DNA from: Balneola sp.
GTDB lineage: Bacteria > Bacteroidota > Rhodothermia > Balneolales > Balneolaceae
NCBI GenBank assembly: GCA_003712055.1
Contig: RHLJ01000003.1
Coordinates: 1-64,000 of the forward strand
DNA: 64,000 nt
Direction of reading: 5' to 3'
A program made the translations under genes and the position numbers. The notes below the pieces were generated by a model that saw nothing but the letters and a program-made list of their open reading frames with translations, made no database searches and was not told the origin of the DNA. This document shows, in pieces, positions 28,597 to 35,861 of this stretch (position 1 is the first letter of the stretch; the number at the start of each line of letters is the position of its first letter).

Positions 28597-30198
28597 CTAG
28601 GCCAGTTCTTTCAAATATGAAACCAGGTCGTCCTCTGTTTGTAATTCCAGCTTTTTCTTGAGACGGTACCTTGCCTGAACTACACTTCTTGTATTTATCC
28701 CGATTATGTTGCCAATTTCTTTATTCGATAATTCCATTTGAACAAGTGAAGCAAGCCGCTTATCCCCTTTGGTAAGTGAGTTCCCTTTTTGATCTAATTT
28801 TCTGAAAAAGCCACTATTTACTTGGTCTATTCTGTTTAATAAGTGCTCTTCCTCTCCAGTAATTTTGGTAGTATGTCGTAAGGAACTTACCAAAGAATTA
28901 AGCTCTTTCTTCGACTCAATGTTGATAAGCACTTTCGATACTTTAGTTAATCGTTCAATCACACTATTCAAAAACTCATCTTTAGCATTTATTAGCATCC
29001 CATAGCTTTCCAGCTCCTTTTGAATGCTTTGAATTTCTTGCTCCCTGTCTTTTTCCTTCCGCTTAGAAGATTGCCTATAACTTATGGAAATGCCTATCAA
29101 CAGGACCGAACCTATGACAATCGATAATATCATCTTCAATCTGGCCTCTCTATTTTCGGCTTCTAAAAGAAGAATCTCTTGTTCTTTTTTCTGAGTATCG
29201 TATCGAGCCTGAGCCTCAACTAGTTCCTCTCTGGTATCCATGTTTGTGATACTATCGCTATATATTTTGAAGTGCTCGTGATTTTCTAACGCCAATTCAG
29301 ATTTACCAGCCTCTTTAAACACTGTATATAGTAGATTATACCCATCTCGAATAAGAATTAAGGAGCCTACTTCCTTTGCGATTTCATAAGATTCTAGTGC
29401 ATATTCTTCTGCTTTTGAATGATTCCCCAATTCAAGATTAATTGACGATAAATGCCTTAATGTCTCGGTGAGGCCCATAAGGTTGTTCATTTTCTTATCA
29501 AATTCTCTGGACTGCAAGGCATATACTAATGCAGAATCGAGCTTTTCTTCCTTTTGATAGACCATTGCCAGATTAATGATATCGGTACTCATTAAAAGGG
29601 TATCCTTTAAACCCTCTTTTATCTTTAGCGCCTCCTTAAACTTCTGCTTAGCCTTACCATATTCTTTAGTTTGAAAATAGATACTTCCCAGGGTACTCGT
29701 TGCAATTGCCTTAGGTTGACGAGCATTAGCCTTTTCGAAATACGTGAGGGCTTCTTCATAGAAATCGGTTGCAGCTTCATATTGTTCATCATAAAAGTAA
29801 ACATACCCGATCATTCCAATAATTTGTCCCATCCTACTAGAGTTATTGGAGCTCGACTTGAGGTTATACGCTTCCATCAAATTTACGATAGCTTCATCAT
29901 GTACCCCTTTCACCGCATAGTGCCTACCCAAATTATAGTAGGCACTAATTAGCAATTCTAAATCCTCTTGCCCCTTAGCAAACTCAAGAAATGATTCTGC
30001 AAAAAAAAGCATCGAATCGATATCGCTACGCATGTACCTTGAAATAAGAATCTCATATGCTCTATGAAAATCTTCGACTCTTTCTTCGTCTTCTAAAATG
30101 CTTCTTAGTTCATAATTCGACATCCTTCCATACTGAGCGTAGACATCGCAGCAAACCAACACTAATACCAAACCCAAAACTAAATTTTTAATACCCAT
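28597..30198 (-). CDS. membrane-anchored TPR protein with C-terminal LuxR-type HTH
   Basis: A 533-residue regulator paralogous to the next gene upstream. Signal/anchor at about 1-21, then five to six TPR repeats in the periplasmic part (for example YYNLGRHYAVKGVHDEAIVN, TLGSIYFQTKEYGKAKQKFK). A coiled coil follows, then a membrane segment (MILSIVIGSVLLIGISISY, about 355-373), a second coiled coil, and a cytoplasmic HTH (LTKGDKRLASLVQMELSNKE to SVVQARYRLKKKLEL). Such proteins probably pass a periplasmic signal to DNA. A TCTACA-type repeat lies 80-101 nt upstream of the start. Confidence 0.85.
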   Translation of the reverse strand: MGIKNLVLGLVLVLVCCDVYAQYGRMSNYELRSILEDEERVEDFHRAYEILISRYMRSDIDSMLFFAESFLEFAKGQEDLELLISAYYNLGRHYAVKGVHDEAIVNLMEAYNLKSSSNNSSRMGQIIGMIGYVYFYDEQYEAATDFYEEALTYFEKANARQPKAIATSTLGSIYFQTKEYGKAKQKFKEALKIKEGLKDTLLMSTDIINLAMVYQKEEKLDSALVYALQSREFDKKMNNLMGLTETLRHLSSINLELGNHSKAEEYALESYEIAKEVGSLILIRDGYNLLYTVFKEAGKSELALENHEHFKIYSDSITNMDTREELVEAQARYDTQKKEQEILLLEAENREARLKMILSIVIGSVLLIGISISYRQSSKRKEKDREQEIQSIQKELESYGMLINAKDEFLNSVIERLTKVSKVLINIESKKELNSLVSSLRHTTKITGEEEHLLNRIDQVNSGFFRKLDQKGNSLTKGDKRLASLVQMELSNKEIGNIIGINTRSVVQARYRLKKKLELQTEDDLVSYLKELA

Positions 30199-30405
30199 GA
30201 CATACTTGTAGATCGAATGTATACATCAATATATGATTTAGCCTCCAAAAGCCTTATGTGTTTTAAAAAATGCTCGGTCTACAAATGATCTACAAATCCA
30301 TCTCAGAGTATTCTTTTAGCTATAATTGTGAAGCAAATTTGTCTACCCTTAACATAATTCTAATACCCGTGAATAATTGGTTGATAGCCGGTTATTCTCT
30401 TTCCT
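30199..30405. other. intergenic region between the two TPR/HTH genes
   Basis: About 200 nt without a reading frame of useful length. It holds the tandem repeat at 30278-30299 and leads into the structured element at 30406-30508. No clear promoter can be assigned; AT-rich segments make weak matches common. Confidence 0.5.
30278..30299. promoter_or_regulatory. tandem TCTACA-type repeat (copy 2)
   Basis: TCTACAAATGA and TCTACAAATCC are two near-identical 11-nt units in direct orientation, preceded by GG as in copy 1. This is the cleanest of the three copies. It lies upstream of the 28597-30198 TPR/HTH gene. Confidence 0.5.
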
Positions 30406-30508
30406 AAAGGAACTAATCCTCAATCCGAATCTATCGGGTTGTATTAGTAAAACAATAATCTACCTGACCAAGACAAGCCAAAGCCTCGATTTAATCGGGG
30501 CTTTTTTT
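30406..30508 (+). ncRNA. structured RNA-like element with terminator (copy 1)
   Basis: From AAAGGAACTAAT the sequence folds as an outer stem ACTAAT/ATTAGT enclosing CAATCCG/CGGGTTG, then TACCTGACCAAGACAAG, then a 10-bp terminator stem (30480-30489 with 30495-30504) and a T-run. The copy at 32682-32780 keeps the same outline while stem bases change in a pairing-preserving way. It overlaps the stop codon of the minus-strand gene at 30507. It could be a small RNA or the 3' end of a longer plus-strand transcript. Confidence 0.5.
30480..30508 (+). terminator. terminator of structured element copy 1
   Basis: AAAGCCTCGA pairs with TCGGGGCTTT (one U-G pair) around TTTAA, followed by a seven-T run. 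It points along the plus strand. The opposite strand has a less strong tail, so it may serve the minus-strand gene less well. Confidence 0.75.
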
Positions 30509-32186
30509 ATAGGGCAAGTAATACTTCTAATAAATCTTCTTTAGGATCTAGTTCTAGTTTCTTTCTTAACCTGTAACGACTTTGCTCAACACTTTTAGGT
30601 TCGATATTAAGAATACCCGCTATTTCTTTAGCACTAAGTTTTAATCTGATTAAAGCTGCCAGTCTCTTGTCCTTTTCTGTAAGATCAGGAAATTGATTTT
30701 TTAGGTTATCAAAAAAACCGGAACAAACTTGATCAACTTTAGATTGAAGTTCCATTCTTTGCTCGTTAATCGAAACGTTTTGAAGAATCTTCATTTCCAT
30801 TCTTGTTAACTCTCTCCTCATCTCATCTCGATCGGAACCAAATCGAATACCATAGATCTGTTCCTTTAGTTGCTCAAGGAAATCGTTCTTTTCTACAATA
30901 TGGAGTGCATAGTCGGTAAGCTCTTTTTGTACCTGCTCAAATCTCAGCTTTTCATTTTCCAGTTCCTCTTCTGCTAACCTCTTTTGCGAATCTGCAAGCA
31001 GTCGATCTTTCTCTTTAAGTTCTACCTCTTTCTTTCTTACATGCTGTGCTCTTAAAGCGAACAGAATCGCAAAAAGAAGCCCCCCACCGAGAAGAAGAGA
31101 TATCAAAATAATTCTGGTTCTTTGTAATTCTGTTTTCGAAGCTAATAGTGCAATTTCCTTCTCTCTTTTTTCTGCTTCGTATTTTTCCTGTACTTCAATA
31201 AGTGTTGCTCTACTCTCTTCATTGATTACACTATCCCTGTAATCATGAAATTTGATATAGCTTGCTAACGCTTCACCCTTATTACCTAGAAAATCGTGAG
31301 CTTCGTAAAGAACTTCGTACGCTCTTTCAAGATCACGGTACGACTTATATTCTTCAGCAAGCAGAGCGGCATTTTTGGCATAATTTAATGCTGTATCTCC
31401 AATACCAAGATCAATATTCATCCTGGCAAGATCTCTATAAGTTCCAATTAATTTTCTCCTGGAACCTACCTTTTCATCAATTTCCAGTGCCCTCTCCAAA
31501 AAAATACGAGCTGAATCCAACTGCCCCCATTCCTGATAAATCATCGCAATATTTTTTATGTCTGAAGTCATCAACAAAGAATCTTTAAGTTCCTCTTTTA
31601 CTTTAAGCGATTGTTTATAATAATTTTTCGCAGATTCCAGGTCTTCTTTTTGATAATAAATACTTCCGATAGTACTAATAGTAATCGCAAGTGGACGTTG
31701 GGCCCCTAAAGGTTCGAAATAGGTACGTGCAAGTTTATAATAATCTAGAGCTGTGTCGAACTGGTCATTTGTGTAATACACGTAGCCGATCATACCTACA
31801 ATTCTTCCCTGCAATGTTAATTCAGAATTTGAAGTACCAAACGTAGCGTCAGCTAATACTTGTGCAATCTTAAATTCATCAATGGCCTTAACAGTTTCCC
31901 CTTTGTATCCATAATATCGACCCATATTGTAGTGTGCCCCTACCATCAGTGTTGTATCTCTAAGCTCGTCAGCAAATTCAACAAAACCTTGAGCAAATAT
32001 GTAAGCTGAATCCAAATCATTATCTAGATAACGATTCATCAGTGTTATATACATGACCTCTAGCTCGTTTGGATCTTCTTCTAGCTCGAGCCTGTTGATT
32101 AGTTCATTTGTTGATTGTGCTTTTATCTCTTGAACAAAGAAGCAAAGCAGAGCAATGCTTACTAGTGCAAATCTATTTCTCCTCAT
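30507..32186 (-). CDS. membrane-anchored TPR protein with C-terminal LuxR-type HTH (paralogue)
   Basis: A 559-residue paralogue of the 28597-30198 protein with the same architecture. Signal peptide about 1-23, TPR repeats (YNMGRYYGYKGETVKAIDEF, STIGSIYYQKEDLESAKNYY), coiled coil, transmembrane segment (IILISLLLGGGLLFAILFAL, about 355-374), then a long coiled coil. The HTH has the LTEKDKRLAALIRLKLSAKE and SVEQSRYRLRKKLELD motifs. Both proteins appear to be intact. A CCTACA-type tandem repeat starts 25 nt upstream of its ATG. Confidence 0.85.
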   Translation of the reverse strand: MRRNRFALVSIALLCFFVQEIKAQSTNELINRLELEEDPNELEVMYITLMNRYLDNDLDSAYIFAQGFVEFADELRDTTLMVGAHYNMGRYYGYKGETVKAIDEFKIAQVLADATFGTSNSELTLQGRIVGMIGYVYYTNDQFDTALDYYKLARTYFEPLGAQRPLAITISTIGSIYYQKEDLESAKNYYKQSLKVKEELKDSLLMTSDIKNIAMIYQEWGQLDSARIFLERALEIDEKVGSRRKLIGTYRDLARMNIDLGIGDTALNYAKNAALLAEEYKSYRDLERAYEVLYEAHDFLGNKGEALASYIKFHDYRDSVINEESRATLIEVQEKYEAEKREKEIALLASKTELQRTRIILISLLLGGGLLFAILFALRAQHVRKKEVELKEKDRLLADSQKRLAEEELENEKLRFEQVQKELTDYALHIVEKNDFLEQLKEQIYGIRFGSDRDEMRRELTRMEMKILQNVSINEQRMELQSKVDQVCSGFFDNLKNQFPDLTEKDKRLAALIRLKLSAKEIAGILNIEPKSVEQSRYRLRKKLELDPKEDLLEVLLAL

Positions 32187-32210
32187 ATCTCTAACTTTAT
32201 TTTTTTAGAC

Positions 32211-32232
32211 CCTACAGGATCCCTACATAATT
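32211..32232. promoter_or_regulatory. tandem TCTACA-type repeat (copy 3)
   Basis: CCTACAGGATC followed by CCTACATAATT, two 11-nt units with the same phase as copies 1 and 2 but more diverged (CCTACA in place of TCTACA). It lies 25-46 nt before the start of the 30507-32186 regulator and could be an autoregulatory site. Confidence 0.35.
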
Positions 32233-32410
32233 CATAACCCACAAGAATGTACTATTTATTTTCTAAACAGTTTTCTAAAAAAGTACCAAATTAACACCGT
32301 TAAGGCACTTATTTACCCCTACGCGCTCTCTACATTCGGGAAGATCGCCAATCAAACCTGATAAATTAGCTTCAGCCAATTAAGGTTCGACAAACAAATG
32401 GGTTTTAGAA

Positions 32411-32674
32411 ATGAATATGCAAATATGTGAGCAAAGTGTAGAAGTTAGAAGCTGCTCCTGCTGTGGAGCTGAAGAAGGTAAACCTAGATTAGTGGGTGAC
32501 TTTTTGGTAAAACTTCAAACTGTTGTAATAGATAATGAGGAGCAGTTGGTATGCCAAAGCTGTTTAAGAAAAAATAGGATAGTTAGAGAGACACTTGGGT
32601 TAGTATCCTTTTGTCAGGGTGAAGCAAAGACAAAGACAAAATTCAAGTTCAAATTAGGATTCTTAAGCAGATAA
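32411..32674 (+). CDS. small double-CxxC protein (paralogue)
   Basis: An 87-residue protein related to that at 25396-25668. It has CSCC (about 15-18) and CQSC (about 48-51) with the same ~30-residue spacing, a beta-rich segment between (GDFLVKLQTVVIDNEEQLVC) and a basic C-terminus (KTKTKFKFKLGFLSR). There is an extra Cys after the second pair. It is transcribed away from the TPR/HTH gene and is followed 8 nt later by the structured element at 32682. Function unknown. Confidence 0.75.
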   Translation: MNMQICEQSVEVRSCSCCGAEEGKPRLVGDFLVKLQTVVIDNEEQLVCQSCLRKNRIVRETLGLVSFCQGEAKTKTKFKFKLGFLSR

Positions 32675-32681
32675 ATAGAAC

Positions 32682-32780
32682 AAAGGAACTAATTGCAGTA
32701 CCCCAATTTCTGGTATTGCTTAGTACACGGTAACATACCTGACCCAGACAAGAAAAAGCCCCGGTTTCGGGGCTTTTTTT
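32682..32780 (+). ncRNA. structured RNA-like element with terminator (copy 2)
   Basis: Begins AAAGGAACTAAT as in copy 1, then ACTAA/TTAGT and GCAGTACC/GGTATTGC stems (one G-U pair), then TACCTGACCCAGACAAG and a strong GC terminator. It follows a double-CxxC gene, so it may be that gene's 3' untranslated region or a separate RNA. The terminator overlaps the typA stop codon. Confidence 0.5.
32754..32780. terminator. bidirectional terminator between the CxxC gene and typA
   Basis: AAAAGCCCCG (32754-32763) pairs with CGGGGCTTTT (32768-32777) around GTTT. It has T-rich flanks on the plus strand and A-rich on the other, so it can terminate both the plus-strand transcript and typA. Confidence 0.85.
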
Positions 32781-34599
32781 ATATGGTAGCTTTCTTCTTT
32801 TCTTCGCGTTTACGATCGTTATGATCTAAAAACTTTTTTCTTACTCTTAAGCTTTTGGGAGTCACTTCAAGTAGCTCGTCATTAGCGATAAATTCTATGC
32901 ATTCTTCGAGGCTCATTTTTTTTGCCTGAGAAATTTTAATTGAGTCTGCAGTTTGAGTAGCACGATGATTAGTCAGGTTTTTCTTCTTAGCTACATTTAC
33001 AACCATATCATCAGTACGGTTATTTAACCCTACTACCATTCCCATATAGGTTGGATCTCCTGGCTCTACAAAAAACTGACCTCGATCCTGAATACCTTCT
33101 AACGCGTATCCCGTTACATCTCCTTTTTCCAAGGCGATTAGTGCCCCTCTGGTACGTCCTGGTATCTCACCTGCAAAAGGCTCATACGCATCAAACTGCT
33201 GGTGCATTATTCCTGTACCTCGCGTTTCGGTTAGCATCTCCCCTCTAAAACCTATCAATCCCCTCGACGGAACTCTAAACTCAATTCTATTATTCTCTCC
33301 TTCCTGGCTCATACCTTGCATGATCCCTTTTCTCTTTTGAAGGTTATCGATCACACGGTTACTGTAATCTGTGTGAACATCAATGACCACTTCTTCGACA
33401 GGCTCATGAACAACACCTTCCATTTCCTGCATCAAGACTTCTGGTCGAGATACTGCAAATTCGAATCCTTCTCGTCTCATCGTTTCAATAAGAATTGCCA
33501 TCTGCAATTCCCCACGTCCTGAAACCTTAAATACATCAGGACTATCAGTCGCTTCCAACCTCATCGCTACGTTGGTACGCACTTCCTTTTCCAAACGGTC
33601 CTTGATCTGATTCGAAGTAACATAATCTCCTTCTAATCCTGCGAAAGGAGAATTGTTTACCCGGAAATACATCGCAATAGTTGGTTTATCAAGATCAATA
33701 TACTCTAGAGGTGTTGGATCAGATATTGCCGTTAAGGTATCGCCAATATTCACTGAATCGTAACCTGCAAGAGCAACAATGTCACCAGCACGAGCTTCTT
33801 CTACAGGTTCTCTCTGGAGTCCGTTAAAAGTAAATAGTTTGGTAGCACGACCTTTCATCTTTTGATCGCCTTTTCCATTCACTAAAACCACTTCCTGGTT
33901 AAGCTTTATGGTTCCCTGTTCTATTCTACCGATCGCAATTCTACCTACATAATCATTCCAGTCAATACTACTCACCAGCATTTTGAATTCTTCCTCAACT
34001 GGTTGAGAAGGGGCTGGAACATGATCTACAATGGTATCCATCAATGGTGCAAGGCTTTCCCCTTCGTCTTCAAGCTCAAGTTTTGCAATCCCATCTCTGG
34101 CCACTGCATATAGTACCGGAAAATCGAGTTGATCATTGGTTGCATCAAGCATTACAAACAAGTCAAAGATTTCATCCAGCACAGCATCTGGCCGGGCATC
34201 CTTCCTGTCTATCTTATTTATCACGACGATAGGCTTATACCCAAGACTTAGGGATTTACGAAGCACAAACTTGGTTTGTGGTAATGGGCCTTCGGCAGCA
34301 TCTACCAAAAGGATTACTCCATTTACCATTTTTAGAATCCGCTCTACTTCTCCACCAAAATCAGCGTGACCCGGAGTATCTACGATATTGATTTTAGTAT
34401 CACCCCAATGAACCGCGGTATTTTTTGCACTGATGGTTATACCACGTTCCTTCTCAAGGTCGCCGGAATCCATTACTCTCTCTTCTACTTCCTGGTTTTC
34501 CCTGAAAGTTCCGCTCTGCTTTAGTATTTGATCAACTAATGTAGTTTTCCCATGATCTACGTGAGCGATAATGGCAATATTTCTTAAGTCTTGATGCAT
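32779..34599 (-). CDS. typA: translational GTPase TypA/BipA
   Basis: TypA is a ribosome-associated GTPase of the EF-G family linked to stress and cold adaptation and 50S assembly. The 606 residues show [19 protein letters not shown] (G1), DTPGHADFGGEVER (G3), NKIDRKDARP (G4) and the family-specific C-terminal region GTGIMHQQFDAYEPFAGEIP and RTRGALIALEKGDVTGYALE. Length matches the family. A divergent small gene follows 127 nt away. Confidence 0.97.
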   Translation of the reverse strand: MHQDLRNIAIIAHVDHGKTTLVDQILKQSGTFRENQEVEERVMDSGDLEKERGITISAKNTAVHWGDTKINIVDTPGHADFGGEVERILKMVNGVILLVDAAEGPLPQTKFVLRKSLSLGYKPIVVINKIDRKDARPDAVLDEIFDLFVMLDATNDQLDFPVLYAVARDGIAKLELEDEGESLAPLMDTIVDHVPAPSQPVEEEFKMLVSSIDWNDYVGRIAIGRIEQGTIKLNQEVVLVNGKGDQKMKGRATKLFTFNGLQREPVEEARAGDIVALAGYDSVNIGDTLTAISDPTPLEYIDLDKPTIAMYFRVNNSPFAGLEGDYVTSNQIKDRLEKEVRTNVAMRLEATDSPDVFKVSGRGELQMAILIETMRREGFEFAVSRPEVLMQEMEGVVHEPVEEVVIDVHTDYSNRVIDNLQKRKGIMQGMSQEGENNRIEFRVPSRGLIGFRGEMLTETRGTGIMHQQFDAYEPFAGEIPGRTRGALIALEKGDVTGYALEGIQDRGQFFVEPGDPTYMGMVVGLNNRTDDMVVNVAKKKNLTNHRATQTADSIKISQAKKMSLEECIEFIANDELLEVTPKSLRVRKKFLDHNDRKREEKKKATI

Positions 34600-34726
34600 G
34601 TTTAATTGTGAATGAAAAATTCCAAGCCCTGAAGATACGGCTATTTCAATGAAATTATGATTATGAATTACTTAAATGTTTAGTCCTAATTTCTGATACT
34701 TATTAACAGATGTACTAGTTTATAAC

Positions 34727-35215
34727 ATGCTAAAAGAGATAACTCATTTTCCTGGAAAAACTTTAATCGGCCTTAGATCTGATACTTCTTTATCCAATTA
34801 CGCAGCACCAAAGCTTTGGCCTCAATTCATGCCTAGAAGAAAGGAAATTCCGAACCTGGTATCAGAAGACAATTTTTCAGTTCAACTTTATAATGGTATT
34901 TACTCTTTTAAAAGCTTTACTCCCTTCATTGAGTTTGAGTATTGGGCGGCAGTAGAAGTTTCTGATGTTGATCATATCCCAGCGGGTATGGAGGTATTAG
35001 AAATTCCAGAAGGCTTGTACGCCATTTTTATCCATAAAGGTCCGGTAACTGAGTTTGTTCAAACACTTAGATTTATTCATGAACAATGGCTTCCGACTTC
35101 TGGATTTGAAATTGATCATCGCCCTCACTTTGAAGTGCTTGGAAAAAAATATTTAGGAACTCAACATCCCGATTCTGAAGAAGAAGTTTGGGTGCCCATA
35201 AGAGCCATTTCTTAG
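34727..35215 (+). CDS. GyrI-like effector-binding domain protein
   Basis: A 162-residue stand-alone domain of the GyrI-like/AraC effector-binding type. Features are a strand-rich fold with FEYWAAVEVSDVDHIPAGME, IPEGLYAIFIHKGPVTEFVQ, the WLPTSGFEIDHRPHFEVLG segment and a C-terminal EEVWVPI strand. The conserved acidic residue of the pocket appears in the EEEVW segment. Members bind small hydrophobic ligands or inhibit gyrase; no partner is encoded nearby, so the ligand is unknown. Confidence 0.8.
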   Translation: MLKEITHFPGKTLIGLRSDTSLSNYAAPKLWPQFMPRRKEIPNLVSEDNFSVQLYNGIYSFKSFTPFIEFEYWAAVEVSDVDHIPAGMEVLEIPEGLYAIFIHKGPVTEFVQTLRFIHEQWLPTSGFEIDHRPHFEVLGKKYLGTQHPDSEEEVWVPIRAIS

Positions 35216-35319
35216 TAAAGCCTTGACAAAGGTTTTTTAAAAATAATTTCAAAAGTCCTTTTAATTAATTACCCTGGACGAAGCTTTTTCGCTTTAACCT
35301 TAACAAAATCATGTGAATA

Positions 35320-35757
35320 ATGAAGCATATTAGAATTATATCTGCACTACTCTTAGTAACTATCTTCACGGGGTGTTATAACGCTGTTGTAATGACTGAC
35401 AAAACTCCATCTAATGTTGTTATTGACCAACCATGGGCTATGGGCTTTGTATACGGATTAGTACCTCCAACTCCTATTGATGCTAGCGAAACTTGCACAG
35501 ATGGAGTAGCAAAAGTTGAAACTAAAATTAGCTTTCTCAATGGACTAGTTTCAGCACTAACATTTAGTATAGTAACTCCAATGCATATTACTGTTACTTG
35601 TGCTGAGCCTGGTAGCACTGCTGATGCTGGATTTGATGAAGACCAAACCATTACCGTACCAGAAGATGCAACAGATGATGAATTACAAGAAATCTACAAA
35701 TACGCTTCCGATCTGGCCGTAAAACACGATAAACCTATTTATGTTTCTCATAAATAG
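35320..35757 (+). CDS. Bor-like lipoprotein
   Basis: A 145-residue lipoprotein: signal with lipobox FTGC (Cys19), then a domain resembling phage lambda Bor, the serum-resistance lipoprotein. The best match is the FLNGLVSALTFSIVTPMHIT segment, which aligns with the Bor region FVNGLLGFITLGIYTPLEAR. A Thr/Asp/Glu-rich linker and C-terminal YKYASDLAVKHDKPIYVSHK follow. Cellular location is probably the outer membrane; function here is unknown. A terminator follows. Confidence 0.75.
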   Translation: MKHIRIISALLLVTIFTGCYNAVVMTDKTPSNVVIDQPWAMGFVYGLVPPTPIDASETCTDGVAKVETKISFLNGLVSALTFSIVTPMHITVTCAEPGSTADAGFDEDQTITVPEDATDDELQEIYKYASDLAVKHDKPIYVSHK

Positions 35758-35797
35758 AGTGAAAAACTGATAAAAAGTTTTCCACTTCTGGAATTCT

Positions 35798-35832
35798 AAA
35801 AGGGAAGGAATTTGATATCCTTCCCTTTTTTA
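35798..35832 (+). terminator. terminator after Bor-like gene
   Basis: The stem AAAAGGGAAGGA (35798-35809) pairs with TCCTTCCCTTTT (35818-35829) around an 8-nt loop and is followed by a T-rich tail on the plus strand. Confidence 0.85.
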
Positions 35833-35861
35833 CTTTCTTATCCCCATATCGAATTATAGCT

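Noticed and set aside
30199-30405. A third double-CxxC gene upstream of structured element copy 1
   Set aside because: Reading all frames gives only short fragments without paired CxxC motifs. At most a lost gene could be imagined, without sequence support.
25318-32232. CRISPR array
   Set aside because: The TCTACA repeats occur only as isolated pairs of 11-nt units without spacers, and no cas gene is present.
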